From: Maniola hyperantus
Taxonomy: Eukaryota > Arthropoda > Insecta > Lepidoptera > Nymphalidae
Direction: 5' to 3'
Length of the DNA stretch: 64,000 bases
Assembly (NCBI RefSeq): GCF_902806685.2
Contig: NC_048556.1
Coordinates: 3,782,001-3,846,000, forward strand
Shown piece by piece: positions 41,605-51,302 of the stretch. The notes below the pieces were generated by a model. That model did not search any database. It saw only the letters and a list, made by a program, of their open reading frames with translations, and was not told the DNA's origin. A program made the translations under genes and the position numbers. How positions within the stretch are numbered: the first letter of the stretch is position 1; each line of letters opens with the position of its first letter.

Positions 41605-41775
41605 AGCCCGATGCCGGATACCGACGCCTGAAACGAACAACAACATGGAAATTCGGAAAATTATTTCGGAAATAAAATTTTCTTTTTCCAACCGGAACTT
41701 AGGATTGGATTTAAAGTGTATAAATTACTTTTCAAAACAGAAATATATATTATAGGTAAGCAAGTATATATAGGA

Positions 41776-41979
41776 CTAGCTTATGCTCGAGACTTCGTCC
41801 GCGTGAATCACACACCAAACCCCTATTTCATTGAATTTTTAAAAATCATTTCTAAGCGGATGCCTACGTCATAATAGGTATCTGCATGCCAAATTTCAGC
41901 CCGATCCGTCACGTAGTTTGAGCTGGGCGTGGATAGATCAGTCAGTCAGTCAGTCACCTTTTCCTTTTATACATTTAGA
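41776..41979 (-). mobile_element. Helitron-like element
   Basis: On the minus strand: TCTAAATGTATAAAAGG, four GACT units, the core with a deletion in the 'aacccctaaggg' region, and the end TCGAGCATAAGCTAG. 204 bases. Confidence 0.65.
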
Positions 41980-42144
41980 TTTCGGAAATGAAACTTTTTT
42001 TAAACGAATACAGCTGTCTTTTTTATTGCGTGATAGGCCTGTGCTTGACTCAAAGAAGTTGTATGTAGATAGGTGCCTACTACTACGATGGCTTGACTAA
42101 AGTCATACTTAAAATGCAATGATGAGGTCTAAGTTGGAGCGCGC

Positions 42145-42324
42145 TTTTTTTTTTTTTTTTAAAGAAAATTAGCCATTTTTTAAATTACTAATATTCCCCT
42201 TTCCACTCCAATTAAGCGTCAAGCTTGTGCTAGGAGTAGGTACGACAATAGTGTAACGGGCGGGGTTTGAACCGTCGACCTTTCGGTTTTCAGTCCACTC
42301 CTATACCGGTTGAGCTATTGAGGC
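42145..42324 (-). mobile_element. Full-length tRNA-derived SINE, second family
   Basis: On the minus strand it begins 'gcctcaatagctcaaccgg' (A box), has the anticodon-like CTGAAAA loop and B box 'ggttcaaaccccgc', then 'ctcctagcacaagcttgac' and 'tggaaaggggaatattag', and ends in an A-tail (T14 at 42147-42160). It has inserted into another repeat whose uninterrupted form is at about 61322-61370 ('agcgcgcttgcct'). Confidence 0.75.
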
Positions 42325-42365
42325 TTGCCTAGAAAATGCCTCATACTCTTTCTGCTTTATTCTTC

Positions 42366-42606
42366 ACTTTTAATATATTATTCTGCTCCTGTTCTCTCTC
42401 TCTATCTTTGATTGCCAAGTCGAATTAGGTTGTCCTTTGTTAGTTATCAAAAAGGGTAGAGATAAGAGCTGCCATCGACTTTGCATTGTTTAAATTAATG
42501 ACTACTACTTACGTTAACGTTACGGAGACGAATGTATGTAGGATTAACTTAGTAGATACGTACTTAAAACGTTTTGTCAACAATCTACATAATTCATCAT
42601 ATTACG
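42366..42606. other. Short gene-free stretch
   Basis: Nothing recognised. Confidence 0.3.
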
Positions 42607-42760
42607 TGTACCTCGGTCTTTAGAATGACATTTCGGCTTTGTAGAGCGTTGTCTTTGTCACTCCTATATGACGTTTTGTCGGTCGCAACGACAGAGACAA
42701 CGCTCTACAAATCTGCTATCTGCTTCTAAAGGTCGATGTACATTACTTTCTGCCGCGTAC
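42607..42760. mobile_element. Foldback MITE (family E)
   Basis: 'ggctttgtagagcgttgtct' faces 'agacaacgctctacaaatc', and 'cggtcttta' faces 'taaaggtcgatgta'. The same arrangement occurs at 62704-62875 and 56497-56665, with half copies at 49247-49357 and 53448-53518. The left outer terminus is worn. Confidence 0.7.
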
Positions 42761-43775
42761 CGTACAAACGTTAATGAAGATATTCACAAATAAAAGTTTA
42801 TACATTCATTGGGTAGGTAAACAGATTGATCGTACATACGTATTTCAATTTAAAATGTTTACTTATCCAGTTTTTGGTTCGAAGACTTTGGTGTTCAAGC
42901 ACTGAGGAATTTTGGACAAGAAGACAAGCTTCTCCAACGCTGCCCAGCAGAGCTAACTTCTTCCTCGATATTAGTCCTACCAAACTGGATTGTGTGTCCT
43001 AGGTATTCAACTCGTCTAAAATTTCGAGTGCAGTGCTCTCAACGATTGAGTAGTTTATTGAGTTTTCTTCTACCTATGTAAAAGATTATCATGCTTTTAC
43101 CTAATGCAAAGTTCCTGTAATAAGTAAGTATTTAACAAACATCCTAATTTCTATTATAATCAAATAGTAGGAGAGCGCTAAAATGGCGCTAAATCATAAA
43201 CTTGTCAAGGGATGGGGCAAGGGTGTCTCTCGCCTTTCTTTGATGAGATTCCGAGGCGCCCATAAAAATATCTTCACGTACTAAACGAAGGATTAAACCC
43301 TATTAAATGAGCTTTCGGCTATTATAGTTATTCGAAAATTATTTGCTGTAGATATTGCACCTAATATGAATAAAGTTCGAAAGAAATTAATTTTCACTAC
43401 AATATTCTTTGTACCTACTCTTCTTCCAAAGACTAAGTGAACCGTTGTTCAACGTAGGAAAATTCGATGTCATAGAAAAAAACTTAATTATCTACATCTA
43501 TACTGATAGTTAGCTCGCTTCCCCTGTAGACTGCAATATCACTTACCATCAAGTGAAATATTCAAGAGCTAACTTGTATCAGAATAAAAAAAGTGTGAAA
43601 GTGGGTTTGTTTGTTACATATTTTTTTAGGTTTTTTCTTAATTAGGTAGGTAAACAATTTATTTATTTCCCCGAAAAGCTTTTTACCCCGCGAAAACCTA
43701 CATCATTTTTAAACGATTTCCTTTTGATAGTTCCCCATCTTATTTTACCTAAGTAAAAAATAAAGACCAAAAATC
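42761..43775. other. Gene-free stretch with a LINE tail
   Basis: 43501-43592 (+) is a Jockey-like LINE 3' tail ('gactgcaatatcacttacca', 'gctaacttgtatcagaataa', A-run). 43155-43270 is non-repetitive. 43700-43775 is the 3' flank shared, inverted, with the tRNA at 19984. No protein gene. Confidence 0.4.
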
Positions 43776-43847
43776 TGGAGATGCCGGGGATCGAACCCGG
43801 GGCCTTTCACATGCAAAGCGAACGCTCTACCACTGAGCTACATCCCC
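43776..43847 (-). tRNA. tRNA-Ala (anticodon TGC)
   Basis: Identical in its 72 bases to the copies at 19984-20055 and 52715-52786: acceptor GGGGATG/CATCTCC, loop TTTGCAT, T arm CCGGG/CCCGG, discriminator A. The 3' flank (going down to about 43700) matches that of the 19984 gene almost base for base; the 5' flanks differ. Boxes A and B are intact, so it is likely functional. Confidence 0.96.
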
Positions 43848-44019
43848 TGTTACACTTGAGAGCGTAAATCGTTACCTTTAAACGCATAACTACATATCAA
43901 AAAGTGAAAGCCTTCAAATTATTCCACGTGCGATCAGGACTGAACAAAAAATGTAAATTCTAACAAGAATTCTAGTACTTGCCTTTACACGCGGAAATAT
44001 TTAGCTCAGTAACTTTCAT
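43848..44019. other. tRNA 5' flank
   Basis: Unrelated to the 5' flank of the 19984 gene. Nothing recognised. Confidence 0.3.
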
Positions 44020-44110
44020 CATCATCTTCTTCAATCGATGGACATCCACCACTGGGCATAGGTCTCTTGAACCCAGTGGCTTCCTGCGCCTCTATCTATC
44101 AGATTTTCGA
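44020..44110 (-). pseudogene. RTE-like LINE 3' scrap
   Basis: The minus strand has 'caagagacctatgcccagt', 'ggtggatgtccatcgattga' and (GAT)n, the end of RTE-type ORFs (…VQQWTSID-like). Only the last about 30 codons remain. Confidence 0.5.
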
Positions 44111-44376
44111 ACTATGTGCTCTGCAAATTGTCACTTCAGCTTCTACCAGAGTAACCTGTGTCGGTTACTCTGTATCTCCTCATTTCTGATTTGATCACTG
44201 CAGTAGCTAGATAATTTTTTAATCATTTGGTTTGGGGTTCCATAAAATATGACGGACTGATTGAGGGTCCGTGCCCTCAAAGTTTGGAAACCCCTGCGGT
44301 ATTATATTAGCTGTACATAATTAGTTAGTATTGGCGGAGAAGATATTTAATACCTACTAAATAAATTGTAGTTGGC

Positions 44377-44446
44377 ACTGGGCCAGCGACGTGGCAGACT
44401 ATGGCCTAAACCCTTCTCAGTAGTGGGCCGGCAATTGGTTGATCGT
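44377..44446 (+). mobile_element. SINE fragment
   Basis: 'actgggccagcgacgtggca', 'ctatggcctaaacccttctc', 'gggccggcaattggttgat'. It has an internal deletion and no head. Confidence 0.5.
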
Positions 44447-45000
44447 GCTATTTTGATAGGCTAACTGCTGATACTAAACGACCTGGAACTACTAAAGTAC
44501 CTGGGAAATCCTATTTTTATATCAAAAGAGGACTATCTACCTAATAATTCCTTTAAAATCCAAATGAAAATAAAATCCTGTCGTAAACCAGCTCCGAATT
44601 GCAGTAGTACAATCGTAATTAAAAGCGAGTGCCCAAATTTTTCTCAATTTCTCCGCGATCCAATAAAGAAATGCAAATGAGGTGCTACCAAGAATTATTG
44701 CATCACGGTTCTAGTGATGTTCCTTCATCAATGGCCTTACATCGATATATGTAGTGATATATATGTGTGTTTTCTATAATAATTGCGATATGTCCTAAAA
44801 TTATCGAATTTTGTAATGTAACCAATTTCTCCATGTGGTGAAATATTGGCGATGGACAAGAATGTCATGAAATTCGTATACTACCTAAGTACATAGTAGC
44901 TAGTAGGTAACTGATATATTTGGTAAGTATTCTAAATAAATATTTGCCTTGTCTAAAAATTCTAGTTGGAGAAGTAGGAGTAGAATAACTATTGAATAAA
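44447..45000. other. Gene-free stretch, possible regulatory patch
   Basis: 44570-44720 is non-repetitive and holds a perfect POU octamer (atgcaaat, 44672-44679) with TAATT motifs. No gene. Confidence 0.3.
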
Positions 45001-45200
45001 GATCTTTTTTTTTTCTTTTTTTTCGCTTAGGAGGGGAAAATCCTCATGGACATAGTGCCGGACTCCTACCGACTAAAAACCCCTCCTTTCTCTAAGCAGT
45101 AATGTTCCCGCCTTGTTGGCCTACCATTACTGCCGCGGACTAACTCAACTTCCTCCTCTTTCGTCTTTCTCCTTACTTTCCATTATACGTTCCATGAAAA
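45001..45200. repeat. Unclassified interspersed repeat
   Basis: A pyrimidine run is followed by 'cgcttaggaggggaaaatcc' and 'ccgactaaaaacccctcct', which partly fold back, then 'gttcccgccttgttggccta'. The wording is of a common lepidopteran interspersed repeat. The class is not determined. Confidence 0.35.
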
Positions 45201-45867
45201 GAAAGAATAAAGAAGATCTGTACTTACTTATAAATATTAGTTTAAGTTGTACCATAGGTACCTACTTTCAATGGAAAATTTCTTATTAGGTAAATTATTA
45301 AATTTATAAGTTTAGGTTATTAAATTCTAACTAAGTAGGTAGTTAGGTAGGTAATACTAGTATGGAAGTATAATAAAAATTAGGCTAGGTCGTACGTCAA
45401 TTAAGTAGCTCATTGTCACTAAGTAATAAAATATTATAACCTATCTATCAAACAGACGATAGATTTTTTCTTCAATAAGCACAGGAGCTGGTTCCAATTA
45501 TCGATAAAATTATGTAAGTCCCTAGGTGCAACACTTAAGCCACCTAGCACCCCTGTGGATTGTAAAAAAGTTTTTATAGCTAATTCCCACGTCACAGGAT
45601 CACAGGATACTGAACTCAGCACTGACCTCTACTAATACAAGTACGCTGGGTCCAGCGTACTTGGTAGAGTAGTGCGAATTGCGAGTTATTGAAGCAATTT
45701 GAGTAAGCGTCATGTGAAGTCCTCAGAACTAAATGTTAGTGATGTGATAAGACATCTGACAACATAGTAACAACACGGATACCATTTGATAACACAAAAT
45801 GTCAATTTAATTCCCGGTACGCGCGGTGAGGCGCTTCGAATGGGCACAAAAAATAACTGTCATTTTT
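45201..45867. other. Gene-free stretch
   Basis: AT-rich with TAGGTA motifs. 45640-45665 has 'gtacgctgggtccagcgtac', a short perfect palindrome. No gene. Confidence 0.35.
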
Positions 45868-46241
45868 AACAGACTTCAAAAAGGAGGAGGTTCTCAATTC
45901 GTCGGAATATTTTTTATGGATTACTCGAAGATGCCTGGACTGATTTTAAAAATTCTTTTTTTGTTTGAAAAGGTATACTTTCAAGGTGGTTCCATACTGG
46001 TGAAAACCTGAACATCTTCATAGATAGATAATGAATCTCATCAACGGATAAGAGTAAATAAAAGCGATTAAAAATCTACTGTTTACTAAGAAGTAAACAG
46101 TAGATTTTCAATCAGGCATAGCATATTTTAATACATATGGGACCACAAAAAATTGTAAAATAAAAAATTAAAGATAATAAATTAAATTATTTTTTAATTT
46201 TTGTGTACAAACACGGTTAGTTACTGAAGTCGGTTTTTTTT
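45868..46241 (+). mobile_element. 'aaccgacttcaaaaaggagg' element
   Basis: It starts 'aacagacttcaaaaaggagg' and ends 'ttactgaagtcggttttttt', so the termini are short inverted repeats. Partial ends of the same family lie at about 9630, 22590 and 51920. It contains a strong internal hairpin of 'aatctactgtttact' arms at 46066-46113. Non-coding. Confidence 0.55.
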
Positions 46242-46490
46242 GTAAAATTTATATGGCACACTCTTCCAGCGTAAGTGCTTTATACCTGTTTGTCCATTTC
46301 GGTGAAACTCGGCCATTTCGCTGAGTCGGCGCGATTGTTTGTTGTAAATGAACTTCAGATGAGTTCGACATCAGGTTTACTGCCTATTGCTCGTTCCAAG
46401 TTTATACTTTGCGGTTATCTTTGTTTTATGAGTTAGGTATTTCATTGCTTGCTGTTTGTTTAATTTTGAATCTCTATCTACCTACTGTAT
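46242..46490. other. Short gene-free stretch
   Basis: Nothing recognised. Confidence 0.3.
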
Positions 46491-46723
46491 GTATATATAA
46501 AACTCAAAGTCCTGACTGACTGACTGACTGACTTATACCTATATCAAAGCACAGCCTAAACCGCCGCTGGTCCTGAGACATGAAATTTGGAGGGTGTGTT
46601 CTTTGCAAAGACCTAGGTAGGTATCCACTAAGAAAGGATTTTCGAAATTCTACCCATATGTGGGTTAAATGGGGATTTGATATTTATGTAGTCCACGCGG
46701 ACGAAGTCGCGAGCATAAGCTAG
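46491..46723 (+). mobile_element. Helitron-like element, long-subfamily relative
   Basis: 'tgtatatataaaactcaaag', five GACT units, 'aaaccgccgctggtcctgag', 'actaagaaaggattttcga', 'gtagtccacgcggacgaagt' and the end GCGAGCATAAGCTAG|T. The 5' half matches 13869-14385; the 3' end matches the short family. Confidence 0.6.
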
Positions 46724-46857
46724 TCCTTTATATAGTGGTTTTATGAACCTCTTGATACAGCATTCACTGAAATATACTTACTATTAAGGTGTTATAGCCT
46801 ATACCTAGTGGGTGGCAATGGGTTTATCATGATGATGATGATGAAAATATATTACTT

Positions 46858-46941
46858 AATCATCATCATCATCAGAATCAACCCATCGCCGGCTCACTGA
46901 TGAGCACGGATCTCCTCACAGAATAAGAATGGTTTGGCTAT
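46858..46941 (-). mobile_element. SINE 3' end
   Basis: 'aaccattcttattctgtgag', 'gagatccgtgctcatcagtg', 'agccggcgatgggttgattc', (GAT)n on the minus strand. It faces a plus-strand (GAT)n SINE end at 46800-46845. Confidence 0.55.
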
Positions 46942-46942
46942 A

Positions 46943-46958
46943 GGTTTCTTGACAGACC

Positions 46959-46998
<40 letters not shown>

Positions 46999-47088
46999 TA
47001 CATACAGACAGACATACAGACAGACAGACAACAAAGTGATCCTATAAGTATTCCGTTTTTCCTTTTGAGGTCCGGAACCCTCATTATT
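46943..47088 (+). mobile_element. Microsatellite end of the 'ccggccaagtgcgag' family
   Basis: 'ggtttcttgacagaccgaca', an expanded imperfect (GACA)n from 46956 to 47030, 'caaagtgatcctataagta', 'ttttgaggtccggaaccct'. Only the 3' end is present. Confidence 0.55.
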
Positions 47089-47358
47089 ATTGAAATAAAT
47101 TTTACAGAAAAATATATTGCCCAATACAGAACCGAAAAAAGGTAAATTGTACAATTTTTCAAACCAACAAAATTTATAGCGGCTCAATTGAATTTCACAG
47201 TTGATTTGCGATCGCTTGAAAAATCCTTCCGGTCGCCACATTCCCAACGCATCTGTCAAATAGACGCGGGAGAAACATTGATATGGAACATTCAAAGACA
47301 TGCAGTTCCCTAGTTCCTAAAACCACTGAAATTGACATAAGTAATACTTATACCTACC

Positions 47359-47388
47359 TATAGTACGCGACAGATCGAGTTGCCGATG
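47359..47388. mobile_element. GC-foldback MITE end (family A)
   Basis: Only the first about 30 bases remain: 'tatagtacgcgacagatcga'. Confidence 0.5.
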
Positions 47389-47519
47389 AGATGTGATTTG
47401 AGCTAAGGATTTTAGTCCTTATGCTAAGGGTAAACCCACTATTCTGAGGCTAAGCCGTACTTTAGACATGACAGTTGACCCAAAGAGAAAATTGTGAGTC
47501 CTTTCTAGCTTATGCAAAC

Positions 47520-47640
47520 CTTTAAGCAATTAAATATCAGTTGCTTAAACAGTGAAGGATAACATCGCGAGAACACCAGTAGGTATCCCTGAGAGTTCTC
47601 AAAGGTGTGTGAAGTCTCTAATCTGCATTTGACTAGTGTT
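47520..47640 (+). mobile_element. SINE central/3' fragment
   Basis: 'aagcaattaaatatcagttg', 'acagtgaaggataacatcg', 'gagagttctcaaaggtgtgt'. The 'tccataatg' part is deleted. Confidence 0.5.
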
Positions 47641-47689
47641 TTTATATAATGTACTTACCCAGGTAGATACCTACCTAGTATAAATAGTG

Positions 47690-47850
47690 CGCAAAAGAGC
47701 AGGCGAGCCTATGAACATTTGCAGCACTACAATAGCGGCCAATGCGTTGCCGGCTTTTCAGGAAATTGTTGATTCGCCCCTTGAATAACCCCATCCATTG
47801 AAATTCAGTGGGAACGCCGTCGAAGGGAATTGGTGTGGTAGATTATTGCC
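47690..47850 (-). pseudogene. LINE reverse transcriptase 3' scrap
   Basis: On the minus strand it corresponds to the 3' part of 48573-48953 ('ccaattcccttcgacggcgt', 'ggggcgaatcaacaatttcc', 'ccggcaacgcattggccgc'). A SINE scrap follows at its upstream edge. Confidence 0.5.
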
Positions 47851-48165
47851 TAAACCCTTCTCGTGCTGCTCCACATCATCAACAAAACATCGGTTGTTGA
47901 TGATGTTGATGTATTTCTAGGTTTAAATACATCTTCGTGGAAAACATAGTGTAGCCCGCTTAAACCGAAGGGTCGCCATGCGTCAAACGGAAATAGTTAT
48001 TTATGAGCCCCATTCACAAATTGCATTCGTGGCCGAATTGATATATCGCTATGTTTTATATGTAAATGTGATCTTAGATGAATGTCTTGCCCCACAAACG
48101 AATATCGAATGATTTAGATGCTAGTTATATTATGATTTCGTATGTCATAACAATATTTTGTAGGC

Positions 48166-48240
48166 ATAGTACGCGACAGGTTAAAATGGCAATCGGGGAG
48201 GGAACGCCCCGCACACCCGCACGTTAAAGTGTGACGGGGT
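48166..48240. mobile_element. GC-foldback MITE, left half (family A)
   Basis: 'atagtacgcgacaggttaaa', 'atggcaatcggggagggaac', 'cgccccgcacacccgcacgt', then it breaks off. The right half has been lost or replaced by the adjoining insert. Confidence 0.6.
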
Positions 48241-48572
48241 GATCGTCACAGGTAGATAAATGAAAAGCCAGGGTCGTGGATCGTTGAAGTTTTATTACAC
48301 ATTTCCCACCGCACCACACTGCAGTACTGAGCTTTAGATGGAAGAGGGCACTGGCCTGAACGCAATAGAAGGGGGTCCGCAGGCACTCCAGGGTCCCGAC
48401 GGCAGGTGTTCGTGTGGAGACCCTTGGAAGCTGATAGGGGTCTTGCTCGCCCAGCGTAGGATGTCCAGCCACCACAAGACGCTCCGAACCAAAAGGTTCC
48501 CACAGGAAGCTCTAACCAGGAAGCTCAAAGCCAGGAACCTGGAGTATATAGTTGGAAAGAAATATTATTAGG
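48241..48572 (-). mobile_element. Unclassified insert, possibly a solo LTR
   Basis: It lies exactly between a half MITE and a LINE poly(A) end. It is more balanced in composition than its flanks and open in several frames without a recognisable protein. On the minus strand it has a TATA-like 'actatatactcc' near its start and AATAAA about 255 bases on (plus strand 48289-48294), the order seen in LTRs. I see no clear TG/CA ends or target duplication, so LTR status is only a guess. Confidence 0.25.
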
Positions 48573-48955
48573 TTTTTTTTAAATAGATATAGCGAGCAAA
48601 CGAGCAGGCGGGCACCTGATGTTAAGTGGTTGCCGGCCTTTTAGGAATTTGTTGGTCCGCCCCTTAAATAACCCCATGTTATAATCTAGTGGGAACACCG
48701 CCGATGGGAGTTGGTTCCACAGTTTGCACTTGCGTGGAAAGAAGGATCTGGCGCAGCGGACGGTCGAAGTGCACCAGACACCCAGGTGGTGAGGGTGAAA
48801 TTCCTTACGGTGGCGTGCGGTGCGGTTGTAGAAAAAAGAGGGTGGAATGAGGTCAAAAAGCTCTTCAGAGCACTCCCCATTATACAGGCGATAGAACACG
48901 CATAGAGAGCTAACGTCTCTGTGGTGCTCCAGGCTTATAAGAAGCTCAAGCATAA
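48573..48955 (-). pseudogene. Jockey/CR1-like LINE reverse transcriptase C-terminus and 3' end
   Basis: The 124-codon minus frame at 48579-48953 reads SLEHHRDVSSLCVFYRLYNG, ECSEELFDLIPPSFFYNRTA, RHRKEFHPHHLGVWCTSTVR, then FPRKCKLWNQLPSAVFPLDY and LFKGRTNKFLKGRQ. This is the conserved C-terminal tail of lepidopteran Jockey/CR1-type ORF2. The DNA beyond its stop ('ctcgtttgctcgctatatct' then A8) is the element's end. 5' truncated; this short part has no frame break, suggesting a fairly young insertion. Confidence 0.8.
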
Positions 48956-49246
48956 CGATAAGGCGCAGTCACGACTATCCGATAAATCATGTTTAGTTTC
49001 AGTAAATCACAGCTGTTGCCGCCGACTGCCGAGTCGCAGGTCAATTCCGTGAACATACAAAACTAAAATATATACCTACCTACCTGACTAAACTATGCTA
49101 AGGCGCATACTTATTATTTTGACAACTCCGCCGTAACAGCAAGTACAGTAGGACAGACGGTCTGAGTTTTATTTCTAAATGGGTCAATTCAATAAAATTT
49201 TCTAAAATATTTCTCTATTTCTAAAGTAGGTCTGTACCTATGTACA
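48956..49246. other. Short gene-free stretch
   Basis: Nothing recognised. Confidence 0.3.
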
Positions 49247-49357
49247 GTAGCCGGCAAGAAATATTGTGCATCGACCTTTAAAATGAGATTTCGGCTTTGT
49301 GGAGCGTTGTCTCTGTCACTCAACATACCTATGAGATGTTTTGTCGATCTCAATTAA
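49247..49357. mobile_element. Foldback MITE, left half (family E)
   Basis: 'gtagccggcaagaaatattg', 'tgcatcgacctttaaaatga', 'ggctttgtggagcgttgtct'. It stops in the loop at 'gtcgatctcaatt'. Confidence 0.6.
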
Positions 49358-50149
49358 TTATGTATTTAATTAACTAGTACGTTCGAAATCATTTTCTACA
49401 TAAAGCTTTCGCTATTCTTCATTTAGGTACGTACTTAGTTACTAGAAAAATATTTCACAATTATAAAACTAAAAGCTGGTGGGCGTGGTGACTAGGAAAT
49501 TAATTTAGTATGGACTATGGAATGATCCCTTCGTACTTCCGTTTGAAAATCGCGCCATAACGCTGACTTCCGATCACGTGCAATTATTAACGTCACATCT
49601 GACGCTTTACGATGAATGTTGCCTGATTTTTCTGAATCTGCTAGTATAGTGGTAGTGATAGGTGGTAGAACGAAAATTGATTTTGAACAACAACATAAAT
49701 AATTATTAATATATTAAAAAGTAGACAAACCTTGATTCATTATATAATAGTTACAGGTTAAACTCCCATACAAAATTACCTAATATTTTTACCTGACTTA
49801 ATCAAATAATGCAATGTACCTAGTTAATAAAAATTTGCCTTGCCGTAGCTTCATTTGATTAAATAACAAAACATATCAATTTGATAGAACTTAGGTACCC
49901 ATACAAATTATTTGCCTAGTATTAGTATCATAAACTTTCTACCACCCTCCTACAATATTTAGTAGAAACAATTCGTCCACGGTCTGGTAACACCACAGAG
50001 TACATTGAATATAGGGTAACACTGAATACATCTGTTTATGAAAAACGATGGTCTTGGTCGCTCATGTTTTGTTTTTCTCGTTCCTTCAGTTTAGTAACAG
50101 AAAATAAATAAATAAATCTTTAACAGCAAGTAGTTGTAGTTATTTGAAA
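49358..50149. promoter_or_regulatory. Upstream region of the SDR gene
   Basis: It is free of recognised repeats. It contains an E box CACGTG (49575-49580) and a CRE-like 'taacgtcac' (49589-49597). A TCAGT at 50086-50090 fits the arthropod initiator and lies about 60 bases before the ATG; no TATA box is placed 30 bases upstream of it. A transcription start there is inference. Confidence 0.3.
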
Positions 50150-50911
50150 ATGGATTTCAACGACAAAGTGGTTCTAATCACCGGCGCTAGTTCAGGAATC
50201 GGAGCAGCCACGGCGATTTACTTCTCAAAACTATCTGCAAGTTTAGCACTCGTCGGTCGAAAGGAAAATAACCTGAAAAGAATTGCTCTATACTGTGAAA
50301 AGGCTAAAGGTACAAAACCCCTGACTATAGTAGCCGATGTAACGGACGATTCTAGTCTTGAAAGGATTGTGAGTGAGACAATAGAACACTTCGGTAAGAT
50401 AGACGTTTTGATCAACAATGCCGGAATTATTGCTATGGGAGGATTGAAGAACTCTAATATTGATACTTACGACCAAATCATGGCAGTGAATATGAGAGCT
50501 GTTTTTCAGTTGACAAAGTTATTCACACCACACCTTATCGAAAGCAAGGGATGTATTGTTAACATATCCAGCATTCTCAGTACTAAAGTTAGTACTCAGT
50601 CGCTAGCATATAGTATGTCCAAAGCTGCATTGGATCAGTTTACTAGATGTGTTGCTTTGGAACTTGCTCCTGATGGTGTAAGAGTCAACTCAGTGAATCC
50701 TAGTTATGTGAAAACTAACTTATTAAAAGATATTGGGTTGACGGAAGATCAGCTGGATTTGTACACACAAAATTTTGTTAGCAAAACACCACTAAAAAAG
50801 TTGGTTGAGGGAGATGAAGTAGCGAGTTTGATTGCCTTTCTGGCAAGTGATAAGGCTAAAAGCATAACTGGTACTTGTGCTGCCATTGATGCTGGTAAAT
50901 CATTAAGCTAA
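50150..50911 (+). CDS. Classical short-chain dehydrogenase/reductase (FabG-like), 253 aa
   Basis: An NAD(P)(H)-dependent oxidoreductase of the classical SDR family; the substrate cannot be inferred. A single exon starts at an ATG in strong context (gaaaATGg) and reads MDFNDKVVLITGASSGIG. Residues 11-18 TGASSGIG form the Rossmann cofactor motif. G36-R37-K38 after strand 2 suggests NADP(H), and D63 (VADVTD) caps the adenine pocket. NNAG is at 89-92. The catalytic tetrad N114, S141, Y154, K158 is complete (YSMSK). The usual PG motif after the catalytic helix is NPS here. The C-terminus ITGTCAAIDAGKSLS matches lepidopteran members with the ITGT...D(G/A)G ending. Length is normal for the family, with no signal peptide or membrane segment, so it is probably cytosolic. 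Intronless SDR genes of this type are numerous in Lepidoptera. No clear AATAAA lies within 240 bases downstream. Confidence 0.93.
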   Translation: MDFNDKVVLITGASSGIGAATAIYFSKLSASLALVGRKENNLKRIALYCEKAKGTKPLTIVADVTDDSSLERIVSETIEHFGKIDVLINNAGIIAMGGLKNSNIDTYDQIMAVNMRAVFQLTKLFTPHLIESKGCIVNISSILSTKVSTQSLAYSMSKAALDQFTRCVALELAPDGVRVNSVNPSYVKTNLLKDIGLTEDQLDLYTQNFVSKTPLKKLVEGDEVASLIAFLASDKAKSITGTCAAIDAGKSLS

Positions 50912-51143
50912 ATATAGATTTTTGTGCCATGATGTCTTCCTTTGGCTATCCTCCTGCCCGCTACTTAGCCATGATTGTTGAAGTGGTTAGATATCCATTT
51001 CCTTGAGATTAGATATTTTATTTCTATTTTTGTATTTAATCATTATTTAAATTAAGTATTTATTGTAAAAGCATTTTGTAACTGTACGAAAATCACATTT
51101 TCCTTAGAATTACTTCTTAAATAGGTTCTATGGCTGTATTGTG
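50912..51143. other. SDR 3' flank
   Basis: AT-rich. No consensus AATAAA before the MITE at 51144; variants such as 'tttaaattaag' are possible. The polyadenylation site cannot be placed. Confidence 0.35.
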
Positions 51144-51302
51144 ATAGTATGTGACAGATCGAAATTGCGATCGGGGAGTGAACGTCCCGCAAACCCCCTC
51201 ACACTAACCCAGTGCGGGCGACATGCGAGTATGTGAGGCGTTCCCCTGCCTTATACCCCGATTGCATCTTGTTGCCATCTCTCAACCTGTCGCAGACTAT
51301 AC
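51144..51302. mobile_element. GC-rich foldback MITE (family A)
   Basis: Ends 'atagtatgtgacagatcg' and 'acctgtcgcagactata'. The core is shortened, with a small duplication near the right end ('ttgcatcttgttgccatct'). It sits just 3' of the SDR gene. Confidence 0.7.

Noticed and set aside
46894..47301. 135-codon minus-strand ORF
   Set aside because: The C-terminal half (SVCLYVCLSVCL...) is the GACA microsatellite of a repeat. The N-terminal part MSLNVPYQCFSRVYLTDALG looks more protein-like but has no support.
48224..48571. Several overlapping ORFs on both strands
   Set aside because: They shadow one another within an unclassified insert; none has a recognised domain or coding evidence that picks out a frame.
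50144..50149. Upstream TTG as the SDR start
   Set aside because: Eukaryotic initiation favours the ATG at 50150, which has a strong context; TTG would add only two residues.
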